Part shown: positions 46,800 through 58,600 of the stretch, one piece after another | How the letters are laid out: each line of letters begins with the position of its first letter | How positions within the stretch are numbered: the stretch's first letter is position 1 | Source: Nemertoderma westbladi | Lineage: Eukaryota > Xenacoelomorpha > Nemertodermatida > Nemertodermatidae | Direction: 5' to 3' | DNA length: 64,000 nucleotides | Assembly (NCBI GenBank): GCA_032718475.1 | Contig: JAUCBJ010000005.1 | Coordinates: 1-64,000, forward strand | Program-made: the position numbers and the translations under genes | The notes under the pieces: model-generated | What the model was told of the DNA's origin: nothing | The model's database searches: none | Seen by the model: only the letters and a program-made list of their open reading frames with translations

Positions 46800-47917
46800 A
46801 AAATAACATGTGGTAGCCCGAACGCCGAACAACATTCGAGTCACAATTCAAGATAAATACTTTTAAATCCTCCATATTAAGCTATTTATTAGTAGAGTTA
46901 GTCTAAATAAGTGATGGTGTCATTCACATGATTCAAATTCTAGAATATATTTACGCCTAATGAAGAAACAAACTGAAGAGTTTTAAATACTCTAACAAAA
47001 TTAATTAAACTTCAGAATATGTAAAAAAATATCAGAAAAGTATGGATATACCCGATAGATTAGATTACAGACATCTATGGTTCACCCATCAGCAGGCACT
47101 AACAATCGATCGGAAAATTATACATCTTGGGAATCTTAGAGAAAAAAGCCTATTTGTGGACTTGAAATAAATTGTTTTGCAGGGAAAAAAGTTAATCTAA
47201 TAATTTAATCAAGTCCAGAACACAGAAAAGCTATAGGAAAAAACATTGGTTTTAGAAAATATAATTAACGTGACATATAAAATGAATTTAATTAATAAAA
47301 AATATTTTCCCAACAAAGACGCAGCCTATTGATAGTCTACGTTTTAGCATGTATGTATATCCGTCAATCAAGGAACTGGTTGGTGGAAGGTTTTCACTTT
47401 CGGACCCGACAAAGACACAGTATGTGTTCTAGAACATATCTGACAAGTTTCAGCTTGAGGTATTTTATAATAGATAATAAGTATTTGTTGTTCTCCTTGT
47501 AAATCGCATTTCCTCGAAATAGTAATAATTATTTATTGCTAAATAATAATAAATACTCGAGATATTTTATTTACCGAGCGTAGGTAAGTCGCTTTAGATC
47601 AATGGGTACAACGAGTCGAAGGGAACAAAACTAGTCAAAGGGTACAACATTGAAGGGTACAACGAGATAAAGGGTTCAAACCAGGCTGGTCTAGGGTTAG
47701 GGTTACATGACAGTTTTAATTAGGGTTGAGGCCGCCACTACTGTAACCAGCGAGTTTCATACAGTATATAATAAATCCATGTTGTTCACTTTGTCCTGTT
47801 GTACCCGTTTTTTGTACTCTTTGACTCGGAATCAGTGTAGGTAAAGAATCGCAGATAGGGTGGGACATCAAACGCCATAAATTCGACCCTCTACAGAGGA
47901 AAGTCGACGAAAATAAC
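46800..47917. other. no gene seen
   Basis: AT-rich DNA. Around 47575-47590 an ACCGAGCGTAGG palindromic fragment; near 47690 a short CTAGGGTTAGGGTT stretch (two telomere-like units only); GGGTACAAC repeated at 47610-47660. Confidence 0.5.
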
Positions 47918-48120
47918 AGCTGATTACTCTCAAAAATAAAACTGTAACCTGTTCTATTGACTATCGTTTATAACGTACAGCCGTCACCTGCCCCTTTACC
48001 TAAATTGAAAATTTAACATTGAAGTGAGATATTAATTCGCCGGGATAGGATTTGCGTTCAGTCTCCCTCCCCCCCCGCTCCCCGCTCCCCGCTCCCTGCT
48101 CCCCCCCGCTCCCCATGTCT
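47918..48120 (-). repeat. dispersed 54-mer/poly-C element, inverted copy
   Basis: On the minus strand it contains GGCGAATTAATATCTCACTT, TTCAATTTAGGTAAAGGGGC and a 54-mer-like unit ending AACAGGTTACAGTTTT. It is flanked by a CCCGCTCCCCGCTCCC-type C-rich microsatellite (48058-48117). Confidence 0.7.
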
Positions 48121-49490
48121 CAAGAATTATAATAATAAATAAATCTCTTTTTATTCATTCAAGATTGAACATAGTAAAAAATTATGATGACACAATATAT
48201 AAATACACATTATAAAAAACAATAACAATGTACAGTTTTAAATTTAATTAATCTGTAAACGACGGTATGATTTGCATATCTCGGATTGAACCAAACAGTT
48301 GTCATGTACTGCACGAATAACAGCATTTGTCGATGCAGAAACTCTACTAAATAGACTATTTCACTTCATTTCATTTCATTACCGGCTAATGGCCACGGTG
48401 GCTATTATTAATCAAATTATTAAATCTTCAGTAAAATAATAGAATGAGACGCATACAAATCATGCAAGACAATAATAAAATTGAGTAAAATGTTATAACA
48501 TCTGCAATACTATATGAATGCATGCATAGTTAATGGAAAAAATAGTTGCTAATAAGACAAGCTTGGGATATGGACGAGAATGTAGCTAAATACGTATACG
48601 ATTCGTGAATTTCTGCAATTGAGCGATGAGTAAATACTCCGCGCAAGGCATTTCCGGGCGGAAATCGAAAAACTATTTGTATTGAACAGATTATAAGACA
48701 ACTGTAAGGTATGTAGCAGTCCAGACTAAGTCGTAGACCTCATGGCTTGCGATAATTTATGTCTAGTACTTTCACAATGCTATAAATCACGATAGCTGCT
48801 CCATGCAGAATCGTGGGGGTGCAGATCGTTTTCCAAACAAATATCTACTGGTACGTCGTCTACAGCGAGACCCCTCCTGGTGTCAACTCTTGACCGGTTC
48901 ATCCATATTAGTTGTACGAAATGGTCTTATATGTATATTTTTGTCGGACGCTGGGAATGACAGACAGAGGAATTTGCAGTGTTAGAAGATGTAACAGTTT
49001 CGCCGGTCTCAGCTACAATAATGCTCAACTGGTTTTTGACAGGTTGATCTAGAAGTCGCATGTCTGCAGATGACTACTGTAGTTTTGTTTTCGTGAAGGT
49101 AAGAGACATGTTGCGTCATGTGAAATATTTCTGGCAGATTGAAAACATTCCCTTTATATCACTGAAGTTGTTGTCTAGTAACAGAATGTCGTCTGCATAT
49201 CCGATCAGAGGGTAGGCACTATTATTGATGTGTAGCCCTAATTCAGAAGCCACCAACTCCTGCAAAAGGTCTGCCAGGTAGATATTAAATAGTTGTGATG
49301 ATAGGACGCGACCCTGACTTACTCCGCATGGCAGTTTTATCTTTGAGGTTGAAATTAATCCATTAATGACCATCGATGCTGTTGATTGTGTGTAATATGA
49401 GAATAATGTGGTGAGGATTGAATGATTGAGATTTGCAGCAGCTAGCTTATTGAAAATTTGAGTATAGGTGAGCTAAGAGCCTCCTTAATG
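48121..49490 (-). pseudogene. LINE remnant with RT core
   Basis: At 49470-49116 the minus strand reads FNKLAAANLNHSILTTLFS, then STASMVINGLISTS, CGVSQGRVLSSQLFNIYLAD and YPLIGYADDILLLDNN, an RT core with intact YADD. Downstream (49115-48130) only scraps of reading frame remain. The 48125-48160 region with AATAAATAAATC may be the 3' end. The motifs fit the same family as the fragment at 17462-18215. Confidence 0.7.
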
Positions 49491-49910
49491 TTACCCTTGA
49501 ATTTCCCCTTGTAGTCGGATATAGTTGGCCCTTGTAAAGATCAGATACCCACTCCCGGGATTCTGCCGCCACTATGTACTCCGAATATGTAAGGCAAATC
49601 GATGTAAATGCACCACAGAACGGATTCCTAAACGAGCATCTCGCTAGCACTACAGTAGCTACTGAATCCAAACAGCAGAATAATTGTGAGCAAAGTGAAA
49701 ATATGTTCCAAGTAATTTACCATGCAATACGTAGTTTTATTTTTAGATGGATCATTACAAATCTATTTATGTACTAGAACATTTCAATATATACAAATTA
49801 TTAAAAAAAAAAAACGTTCTAGAATAAGAAAAATAGCAAAATCTAGGTATATATCCATATGATTTTTAAAATTAACTCATCTCCCTTAATATAATACTAC
49901 TACTTCTAGG

Positions 49911-50378
49911 TTAGCAAGCTCGTACAGTTGAAATGAGATCCTTCCAGGCTTGCCGATTCTCCATAGTTGTCGCAATTTCGTTTCTCCTAAGTTCAGTATC
50001 CCTTTCAAGTTGATCTATATATGTTATGGCCGGTCGTCCACGACTACGCTTTCCATGAGTTGGTTGCCAGAGAAGTAGATCTGGTATGACCTCGTCTTTA
50101 CTTCGCAAGCAGTGCCCACTGAATCTTAAACTGCGTTCACGGAGGGTGGTTGATACAGGTGGAATTGTACCATAAAGCTCGGCGTTTGTCATGTGATGTC
50201 TCCAGCTGATGTTTAGGGCTGCCCTTAGTAGTCTTGTGTAGCAACCATCAATTCGTTGTTCAAGTGATTTAGTCAGTGTCCAGGTCTCACCCCCGTATAA
50301 AAGTACACTTTCCACTGTGGCTCGAAAGAACTTAGTCTTCAGGTGCCTGGAAAGATCTGATTTCCAGATGGTATCCAT
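49911..50378 (-). pseudogene. LINE C-terminal fragment (intact 155-codon frame)
   Basis: TVESVLLYGGETWTLT, RIDGCYTRLLRAALNISWR, RLRFSGHC-type segment (SLRFSGHCLRSKDE), LLLWQPTHGKRSRGRPAITY and MENRQAWKDLI make the stereotyped C-terminus of a non-LTR element very frequent in cnidarians and other invertebrates. The frame is still open but has no RT domain upstream, so it is a 5'-truncated copy ending with MDTIWKSDL. Confidence 0.85.
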
Positions 50379-50471
50379 TTTTGATAGAGCTACTCATGCC
50401 TTTGCTTTCCTATTCTTTTTTACTACTCTTTAACCATGACCCAAAAAAACAATACAATTACAGAGATTATC

Positions 50472-50984
50472 CCTTAATACAACACCCAAAATTTTATTTT
50501 ATTTCAATCACATGCTACGAAATTTGGTATGGTTATAGTTCGACAAGTTTTCATACTGCTGGCTACTGTAGATTTTTCAATTTCTCAGCTATTTCGAAAC
50601 AACAGGCCGCTAAAAATCGTCTATTTAAAAAAACATTAGAATTATAGCGAATCACGTCTCAAAATTTATTACACCTTAGTATTTTGATAATGTCTCCGGA
50701 AAATTTTGGTAAAATTGAAAACGGATCAAGATTCGGAATCTTGCAGATGAAGGCAGTTCTCGTGTCGCACACTCCAAAGATGAAAAGTAAAGTTGACGGA
50801 GGTGGCTAAATATTGCTAAAAAATGCGTTTTATAACGGCTTGTTGTATCTAAAGAGCTCAGAAATTGAAAAATACGGCACTGCCAGCAGTACGAAAAGTT
50901 GTCGAACTATCATCATACCAAATTTCGTAGCATGAGTGAAATTAAAAAAAGATTAGATAGTTTGTTGTATTAAGTGAGATGGTG
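50472..50984. mobile_element. foldback element family D, copy 1
   Basis: Left arm from CCCTTAATACAACA, including ATGCTACGAAATTTGGTATG and TTCGACAAGTTTTCATACTG; the right arm is its inverted counterpart, ending TGTTGTATTAAGTGAGATGGTG. Non-coding. Related to 53441-54392. Confidence 0.8.
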
Positions 50985-51179
50985 TATATAAAATAAATAT
51001 CTATTGTAATCTATAATATATATATATATAATAATCTATATAATATCTATAATAATCTATATAATATCTATATAAAATGAATGTTAGAACTTATTTACAT
51101 AATGAAAGTAACATAAAGAAAGTAACATTTTTATTCTTAAAGGGTCACTTTTTCGCTCGAATATACCTCAAAATCGGGA

Positions 51180-51720
51180 GAAAAAGATTCACGTTTTTTC
51201 CCCAGGGAAAAAAAGTAATCTATAGGATTGCATTGATTTAACTTTTCTTCCCGGCGAGAAAAGTAAAGTAGAATATTTTTGGAGGAATTTTTTAATTTTA
51301 TTACATATATTGAAAGAGCATCGACGTAGAAAAGATTTTAAAGTAATTTTAGCAAAATCCATTCCCACACTCAAAAGTTATTACAACTTTAGTGTCTGCA
51401 AGGCGAACTCCAAAACGGAACTCAGTATCCAATATTGGTTTATGTAGTTAAGCGGCTCTCAAGTTACGTAACAAATATTCGAGAACACAAAATTATTTTA
51501 ACATTGAGTAAGGCAACAACATCGAGAGTTGAAGAGTACAATAATTTTAATCGTAGTAACTATAGAAGCAAAAGCAATATAGTAAAATACTGCAGTTCAA
51601 TTTATTTTGTAACACTACTGTACTGTAGTATTTCTCTATATTTTATTATAGAATTTAGCAACAAAAAGGTACCAATTTAAGAATAAAATTACGTATTACG
51701 TGGGAAAAAAACGTAGAACA
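51180..51720. repeat. family F repeat, copy 2 (inverted)
   Basis: Inverted homologue of 41510-42110: AACTCAGTATCCAATATTGG, GTTAAGCGGCTCTC, and CCCCAGGGAAAAAAAGTAA boxes are shared. The first copy is in a myosin V intron. Confidence 0.7.
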
Positions 51721-53440
51721 TTTTTTTTTTCAATATTCTCTCGACCCTTTATTAACCTGGGTGTCGCTCGGAAAATAAAATGCCTTTAGAATAATGAAAA
51801 AAAGTTCTACTTTTTTCCCATGTAATAAATAATTATTTTGCCCGACTTTATAATTCCCCTTTTCCTCTAAAATAGTAAAAGCATTTTCTTCTCGGCCTTT
51901 GTCCTCGAAAATGTAAATTCTAAAGTCGGACAAAATAATGTTACTTTATTTTTGTGAGAGAAATAGTTACAAATTTTATATTATTTGATTTATTTTAATT
52001 CAATTTTATTTGTTAATGCAAATACCGGTATGTAAATACTGTATATGTTGTTACTGTGGCAACAATGTTTACCCCCCCCCCCCCCCCCCCCTTATTGAAC
52101 ATTTTAACTGTTCATTATTTACATTATTTTCCTTTATTTTTAATTTTTTTTCTATTATGTATGTTAAGACATCAAATTTTATGTATCTAATATTTTGGCT
52201 AGAGTTCCGCTCGTCCCATTTTAATTTTATACCAAAGTGTACAAGTTTGCTAGCTGTTACCTTTTAGCGTTTGTGTAAAGTGTTCTAGAACATTTCATAA
52301 TAGTTTTTTTAATTATGATCTAGAACAAGTTATATTTTGTTCTAGAACATTTTCAAAAAGTAGGAAATTTTTTTATTATATATATATCCAATCCCATCTG
52401 TTTCTTGGAGTCTGTGTGATACGTGCTCGTTACGGCGGTGGCGACAGAATCCATATACTGGGAGGTCAGTCTCCGGGTCGCTCAGTATAGTGCAGGTTGG
52501 GGGTGCCGGCGGTACGCAAGTACACACCACCTTCATGCCATACCTGGCCTGGGTATGGTCATTATGGTCTTGGGTCAGAGGACGCGCATACGTTGACCAC
52601 CACTGTTGCACACACGGATGACTACTGACACACACTCGGTTGCTTTTATTAAACAGTATTTGATTTAATCAACAGGGTAGGGTGCTTTTATTTCTTTATT
52701 ATCTCCATGAATGGATTTCTTCCATCTTTTCTTGTACTCTTTTCAATTCCAGTTATTGTTTAGTGACAGTTTTTTACTTTGCAAGTAACAAACTATTCTA
52801 GAATGTCATGTTTCATTAGATACTGCATCTTTTATTTTTTGAAAAAGTTTAAAAATAGCTAGCTTTTTAAAACATTAGCTAGACAAAAAAGAATAGCTAC
52901 CATAAAAATATTAATATATTTTTATCGCGGGAAATGTTCTAGAACATTAATATATGTAAAAAACTCTTCAAAAATAGCTAGTAAAAAATCTGAATATGGG
53001 GAGGACGGGCGGAACTGTTGCCAATATTTTATAAATGGTAGCTAGTGTTTTTTATTATAATTAATAATTTGTTTAATAATAATTTGTATTTTGATAAGGT
53101 TTTGAGGATTTTTGTATTGTGTTTTTGAATGTAATTTTTTGTTGTGAAACATTGATAGCTATTATAGTAACTGATCTAGATAGCTATTATTTTGCTACTA
53201 TTATTATAGTTTTTTTAATAATTTTTTAATAATTTAATTTTTTATGGAGTAATAAATTACTTAAGGTGCCGACAAGCCGACTTTAGAGGGGTTAATTCAA
53301 CATTACAATAAGGACTGAGTTGAGGACGCCCCTCGTTACTAAAACTCATTTCCTCTTTGAATCTCTATTACTAATATATTTCTGCCTCTAGGGCCATCAT
53401 CAGCGTAACAATTACCGAACTAGACTAAAATAATAAATTA
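51721..53440. other. no confirmed gene; poly-C at 52072-52090; GC-rich ORF patch
   Basis: AT-rich with many TTCTAGAA palindromes (52283-52930). A GC-rich patch at 52400-52640 has an open minus-strand frame with about eight cysteines (CVSSHPCVQQW, VVCTCVPPAPPTCT, VYGFCRHRR); I do not recognise it and there is no supporting context. Confidence 0.4.
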
Positions 53441-54392
53441 CACCATCCCCATTAATACAACAACAATTTTTAGCAAGTCGGAGCCCCCCCCCCCCTAATT
53501 TTTTAAAATTTCAATCATATGCTACGAAATTTGGTATGATGATATTTCGACAACTTTTCGCACTGCTAATAGAGTGCCCTTTTTTCTAGAATATTAATTA
53601 TTATTTAGTTGAGCTTTTAAAACTGTCAATCTTGTTTCTTCATTACGCGTAATTCATATTCTAGAATTGAGTAAAAAAACATTAGAATTATATTGATTTA
53701 CATGTCAAAACGTATTTGTTTGTATACCTTTGAATTTTTATTATATGTGAGCGAATATTACACGTTTTATTTGGTAATATTGGTGAAGTATTTACGCATT
53801 ATCAACGTACTTGAGATAGCTTTATTGGTATTATAACAAATAAAACGTAACCACAAAACCATTCTTTCATTGAAACACCTCTGGGATCCATACCAAACCC
53901 ACGACTGGATTTAATGACAGCGGGACCCCTGGTCGAGACCAGAGTGAGCTTGACTAAGACAGGGAGGTGCCGGTAGATATTATCAGCTAAGGACATACAC
54001 AATAATCGTTGAGCGATTTCTGAACTACGTAGACCCGACGGAATCTAATCACATTATATCTCCGGAAGTTATTGGTGAAATTGAAAACGGTATTCAGATT
54101 CGGAATCTGCAGCTGAGGGTGGCTCTAATGATATCTAGGCTACATTCAAAAGACGAAAAATAAGCCAACTGAGATGGTTAAATATTTCCAAATAGGCGTT
54201 TTTTAAATACTCATTGTAGCTAAAAAAAAAAATTGAAAAATCCGACCGGGTGGCAGTAAGAAAAGGTGTCGAACCATCTTCATATCAAATTTAATAGCAT
54301 TTGATTGAAAATTAAAGGAGGGGGGGGGGGGGGGGGGGGTGCTCCGACCAGCTTAAAATGGTTGTTGTATTAAAGGAGATGCTGAGATGGTG
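53441..54392. mobile_element. foldback element family D, copy 2
   Basis: Starts CACCATCCCCATTAATACAA and ends TTGTATTAAAGGAGATGCTGAGATGGTG. The arms share TGCTACGAAATTTGGTATG and its degenerate complement near 54280. The arms contain a C10 (53487) and a G22 tract (54317-54338). The centre carries unrelated DNA: a repeat also seen at 30740-30845 and a minus-strand frame at 53802-54002 with the peptide SSRGFGMDPRGVSMKEWFCG, which I cannot place. Confidence 0.75.
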
Positions 54393-54478
54393 TATATAAC
54401 AAAGTAACTGTAAAATTAATGTCAATATAAACTGGTTTAACAATCGGGTTATGTAAAAAGTAAACTTAGATTATCGCA

Positions 54479-54817
54479 ATGGACGAGACAGAAAGGGGTA
54501 ATCCTTTCATACCAGTGGAGTCATCAACGTCCGTCCAAGACACGAAAACAACAGTTAAACCCAAAACAAAGAAATCCATATCAAATGAAACACACACACC
54601 TACAAAACAACGACACATATCAACGGCCCAGTCCACATCTAAACAACGGCACATTGCAAAGGACTCAAGACCATCTACACCACAGAAACCACAGGCAACC
54701 ACTAGCACAGATGGAAACATAATCTCCCGTTCCCATCTCTCCTGCTCATCCTCAGATCTTGAGGACAATACAGCTAACCCGATGCAACAGTTGCAGTTAG
54801 AGCAGAAACAATTACAG
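54479..54817 (+). CDS. Qa-SNARE (syntaxin-like) gene, exon 1
   Basis: 113 codons from ATG (context TCGCAATGG, in-frame TAG twelve bases upstream) to donor CAG|GTAGGC. The N-terminus is a disordered Thr/Ser/Lys/Gln-rich stretch (TKTTVKPKTKKSIS, STSKQRHIAKDSRPST). An acidic SSSDLEDN is followed by QQLQLEQKQLQ, the start of a coiled coil. Joined in phase 0 to 59238 it continues as a SNARE helix. No Habc domain is encoded. Without splicing, the frame reads on for five codons and stops (TAG). Confidence 0.7.
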
Positions 54818-55672
54818 GTAGGCCTACCAGTGTAGACAGAGTCACAATGATTGGAGCAGAAACAATTACAGGTAGGCCTACCAATGTAGACAGAGACACA
54901 ATGATTGGAGCAGAAACAATTACAGGTAGGCCTACCAGTGTAGACAGCGTCACAATGATGGGAGCAGAAACAATTACAGGAAGGCCTACCAGTGTAGACA
55001 GCGTCACAATGATTGGAGCAGAAACAATTACAGGTAGGCCTACCAGTGTAGACAGAGATACAATGATTGGAGCAGAAACAATTACAGGTAGGCATACCAG
55101 TGTCGAGAGAGTCACAATGATTGGAGCAGAAACAATTACAGGTAGGCCTACCAGTGTAGACAGAGTCACAATGATTGGAGCAGAAACAATTACAGGTAGG
55201 CCTACCAGTGTAGACAGAGACACAATGATTGGAGCAGAAACAATTACAGGTAGGCCTACCAGTGTAGACAGAGATACAATGATTGGAGCAGAAACAATTA
55301 CAGGTAGGCCTACCAGTGTAGACAGAGTCACAATGATTGGAGCAGAAACAATTACAGGTAGGCCTACCAGTGTAGACAGAGACACAATGATTGGAGCAGA
55401 AACAATTACAGGTAGGCCTACCAGTGTAGACAGAGATACAATGATTGGAGCAGAAACAATTACAGGTAGGCCTACCAGTGTAGACAGAGACACAATGATT
55501 GGAGCAGAAACAATTACAGGTAGGCATACCAGTGTCGAGAGAGTCACAATGATTGGAGCAGAAACAATTACAGGTAGGCCTACCAGTGTAGACAGAGTCA
55601 CAATGATTGGAGCAGAAACAATTACAGGTAGGCCTACCAGTGTAGACAGAGTCACAATGATTGGAGCAGAAT
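54800..55672 (+). repeat. 54-bp minisatellite carrying copies of the exon 1 splice donor
   Basis: Sixteen units of 54 bases start at the last 18 bases of exon 1 (GAGCAGAAACAATTACAG). Each unit is these 18 bases plus the first 36 intron bases (GTAGGCCTACCAGTGTAG ...). Thus 16 copies of the exon-intron boundary lie in a row; the fourth has a mutated donor (CAG|GAAGGC) and the others keep CAG|GTAGGC. Long open frames on both strands across the array, including a cysteine-rich one on the minus strand, arise from the 54-bp period. Confidence 0.93.
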
Positions 55673-58600
55673 TGAGTAGACTCGGTAGGTATTATAAATG
55701 AATCGCGAAAAATCGTGGTCAAAAAATCCGAATATTCTACAAAGCTAGTGGTTCCTACTGATGGAATTGGAAGCATTCTTCACATCAACAAATAACACAC
55801 CCTATCCTTGGGTAGTGCAGTATGTTCAACCCACAGGTCTCTTAATAACAAGTATAGCCGACTCAATTCCAGCAGACAACCCATTACACAGTTGGTTTAC
55901 AAGATACCATCTCATTATATCTTATATAACGAGAGAAAGCCGCCCCATTATGAGATTATTACAAAAACATATCCATTGGGTAAGAAAGTGGAGGAGAGCC
56001 AGCCCGTCTCTTAATTTTTTACTTTATATTACGCGATCAATTTTCACTCATCTCGTCATGAACCCAACATGTATGTAACCTTTTGTTAAATTTGTTGGCT
56101 ATGCGTTTGCGGTTGTTTGGGCGGAGTGTGTTAGGCCTACACTTTTCACACATAAATATTTTGGTTGTGAAATGTTACAGGGCATAGCTATCTGAGATAT
56201 TTCATTTATATTTTATTATGAGAGGAAGAAGAACATACAACGTTATTTACTATATATGTAACAAAATAATTGTTTTCGGGTTTAACTTGGAAGCCTCCCC
56301 AAATAGTTGATATACAATTATATTTAAAATTATTTCCATGGTCATGGTCATTCACCCGTCTTTAGTTAGAAATTTGTTTGCATGAAAGACAGTTTAGTTT
56401 AGTTTTTACTGATTTATTATCTCTTATCTGACTGGGGTAATAATAAAGGATAGGATAAATGGAAGCAAAGTGTGACAGTAACAAATATTTCCCCGTCACC
56501 CTAGCATGTCTTCAGTATATGATATATCAAAGGGGGAAGTTTGGATTCACTGCATAAATGCAGTTCACCAAACTTCCCCCGAATGCACACTGTAACTTCC
56601 CCCTTCCCACAAATATCCACTGTTGAATTAATTTGAAGCGTTATAATAAGTACAAAATTGTGCGAGTTTTTAATTGTGTGGTCCAATTGTTATTTGATTT
56701 CTATTTATTATTTCAAGTGCATTTAATATCACACTGGTTTTTAGAATATTATACTATACAACCTTATGTTTTATTAATTTACCCAATCGAAGCCTCATAA
56801 GGGCCGGTTATTTGTACGCATATCCCCTAATGCGCTCAGTAAGGTTCAAACAACATATTAATATGAAAATAAAGTATCTGCAAAGAAAAGAACCCAATAC
56901 TATATAATTTGACCTTATTAAAAAATTTGCACTTTTGCACACTTATTTGTACAAATGCACTTTAGCAGATCGTAATGGTGGCTCTTATTTAACAAACTTA
57001 TGTTTATCCTCTACCGATCTACGATGGTGTATGATCAAGTGTCAGTCGGTAAAAGTGTCAAAAATCCAATTTAATAAATCTGGATTTGCGATTTTGGACC
57101 ATATTCATGGACATTTTAAGTCACTTTATAGACATAAAACGTTAAACAAACGATTATAGTTAGAAATCATTCCAAACTACATTTTAATCCAAAAAATAAT
57201 ATTCTACGATGAATAGAACTGGAAATAACAGTGTTTGAAATATCGAAAAAATGTTCACTATTTAAGTGCATTTTGCACTAAGTGCACATAAGTCTTTTCC
57301 CAAGTTTTATCCTATTTCACACACTACAATCTATCCTCTATCCAATGAAAAAAGTTTCAGATTAAACGGCCCTGTAGAACCGAAGTTATTTATGTTTAAA
57401 AATAGTCACTCGAAAATTTCAAATTCTCTTGGTCACATAGTCTAGTGGTTATCAATCACGTTAATGAAACCTAAGTTCGCGGGTTCGAAATCCAATATTG
57501 ACCTGACCATTCTTAATTTTTTTGCAAAAAAAATTATTTTTATTTTTTCACTAAAATCGCTCTAACTTCGGTTCTGGTGGTCCAAATTCAATAAAATTGG
57601 TATATTCTTTGCCGTAATTTTTTTCTTAATCTTTTGAGAAGGGGTTATTTTTGGCCCCAAAAAAATTAAAAAAAAGGGCCAAAATAACGCGATATTTTTC
57701 GACCCTTAAAATTCGTAATTTTAAATATATATGTTAAGATAAAAGATAGCGGAGTTAATTTGATACTTTTTACAGGTACTTTTGGCGCAATACGCTAAAT
57801 TATAATGGAATAGCGATTTGTTAAAAAAAAAAATTTTTCGTCCCTTTTTATAAATATTATATTTCACACGATCGCCTGCCGCTCCAGTTTTATAATACCT
57901 CCGGCGCTGTGATTAACGCTGTTAGATAGATAATTTAACGCACTATAAGTCTGTGTAAACAAATTTCCCGTAAGTTAAGTAGTTTTCGAGCTAGACGATT
58001 TCCCGCGAAGCAAGTTTGAAGCGCGAAATTATAATTTTGGCCCTCATTTTTTTAATATCATCCTTGGAGCAAAACCGATAGCATATTTGAATTCCCCGTA
58101 TGGATATTGACTGTATAGAATGTACCTTAACCAACTAAAGTTAAAAATAAAAAATTATTCGATAAAAACTACTTTACAAATTCTGGCCCTTTTTGGCCCC
58201 TATTGCCGACATATTTTTTGTACCCCCATTCGATAGGAACGTAGCCCCAATGGTCTTCTACGAGTTTCATAAAAGAATTAGTAGATTCCTACCCGCGTTG
58301 TCGAATTAAACATTTCGGAAATAAGTTTTCCAAAAAAGACGGACAAAACGTACAAATTTACAGCCCCTTTTTCCACCCGAAATTTTAATAAATATCTTAC
58401 CCCCATTCGATACGAAGGTAGTACCACTCTTCCCCTTTCCAACCGCGTTACTTTCGTCCCCGTACGATTAATATTAGCCGAGTTATAGCGGATCCCGCAA
58501 AGTCATTTTGTCCGTTTTTTCAACTTTGACGGACATTTTCGGAAAAAAGGCGTGGTAATCTTTTTTGAAAAAAAAAAACGAATTCACTAATTAATCCCTT

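Noticed and set aside
47690-47715. CTAGGGTTAGGGTT as interstitial telomere sequence.
   Set aside because: Only two units; too short to be meaningful.
54466-55776. 436-codon minus-strand frame with a cysteine-rich 18-residue repeat, reminiscent of a structural or metal-binding protein.
   Set aside because: It overlaps the SNARE exon and its donor array antisense. The repeat is derived from the sense exon end, and the frame is open because the period is 54.
55761-56078. 105-codon frame in the SNARE intron as an extra exon.
   Set aside because: It runs into repeat R1 at 55930, and the SNARE exons join in phase and in sequence logic without it.
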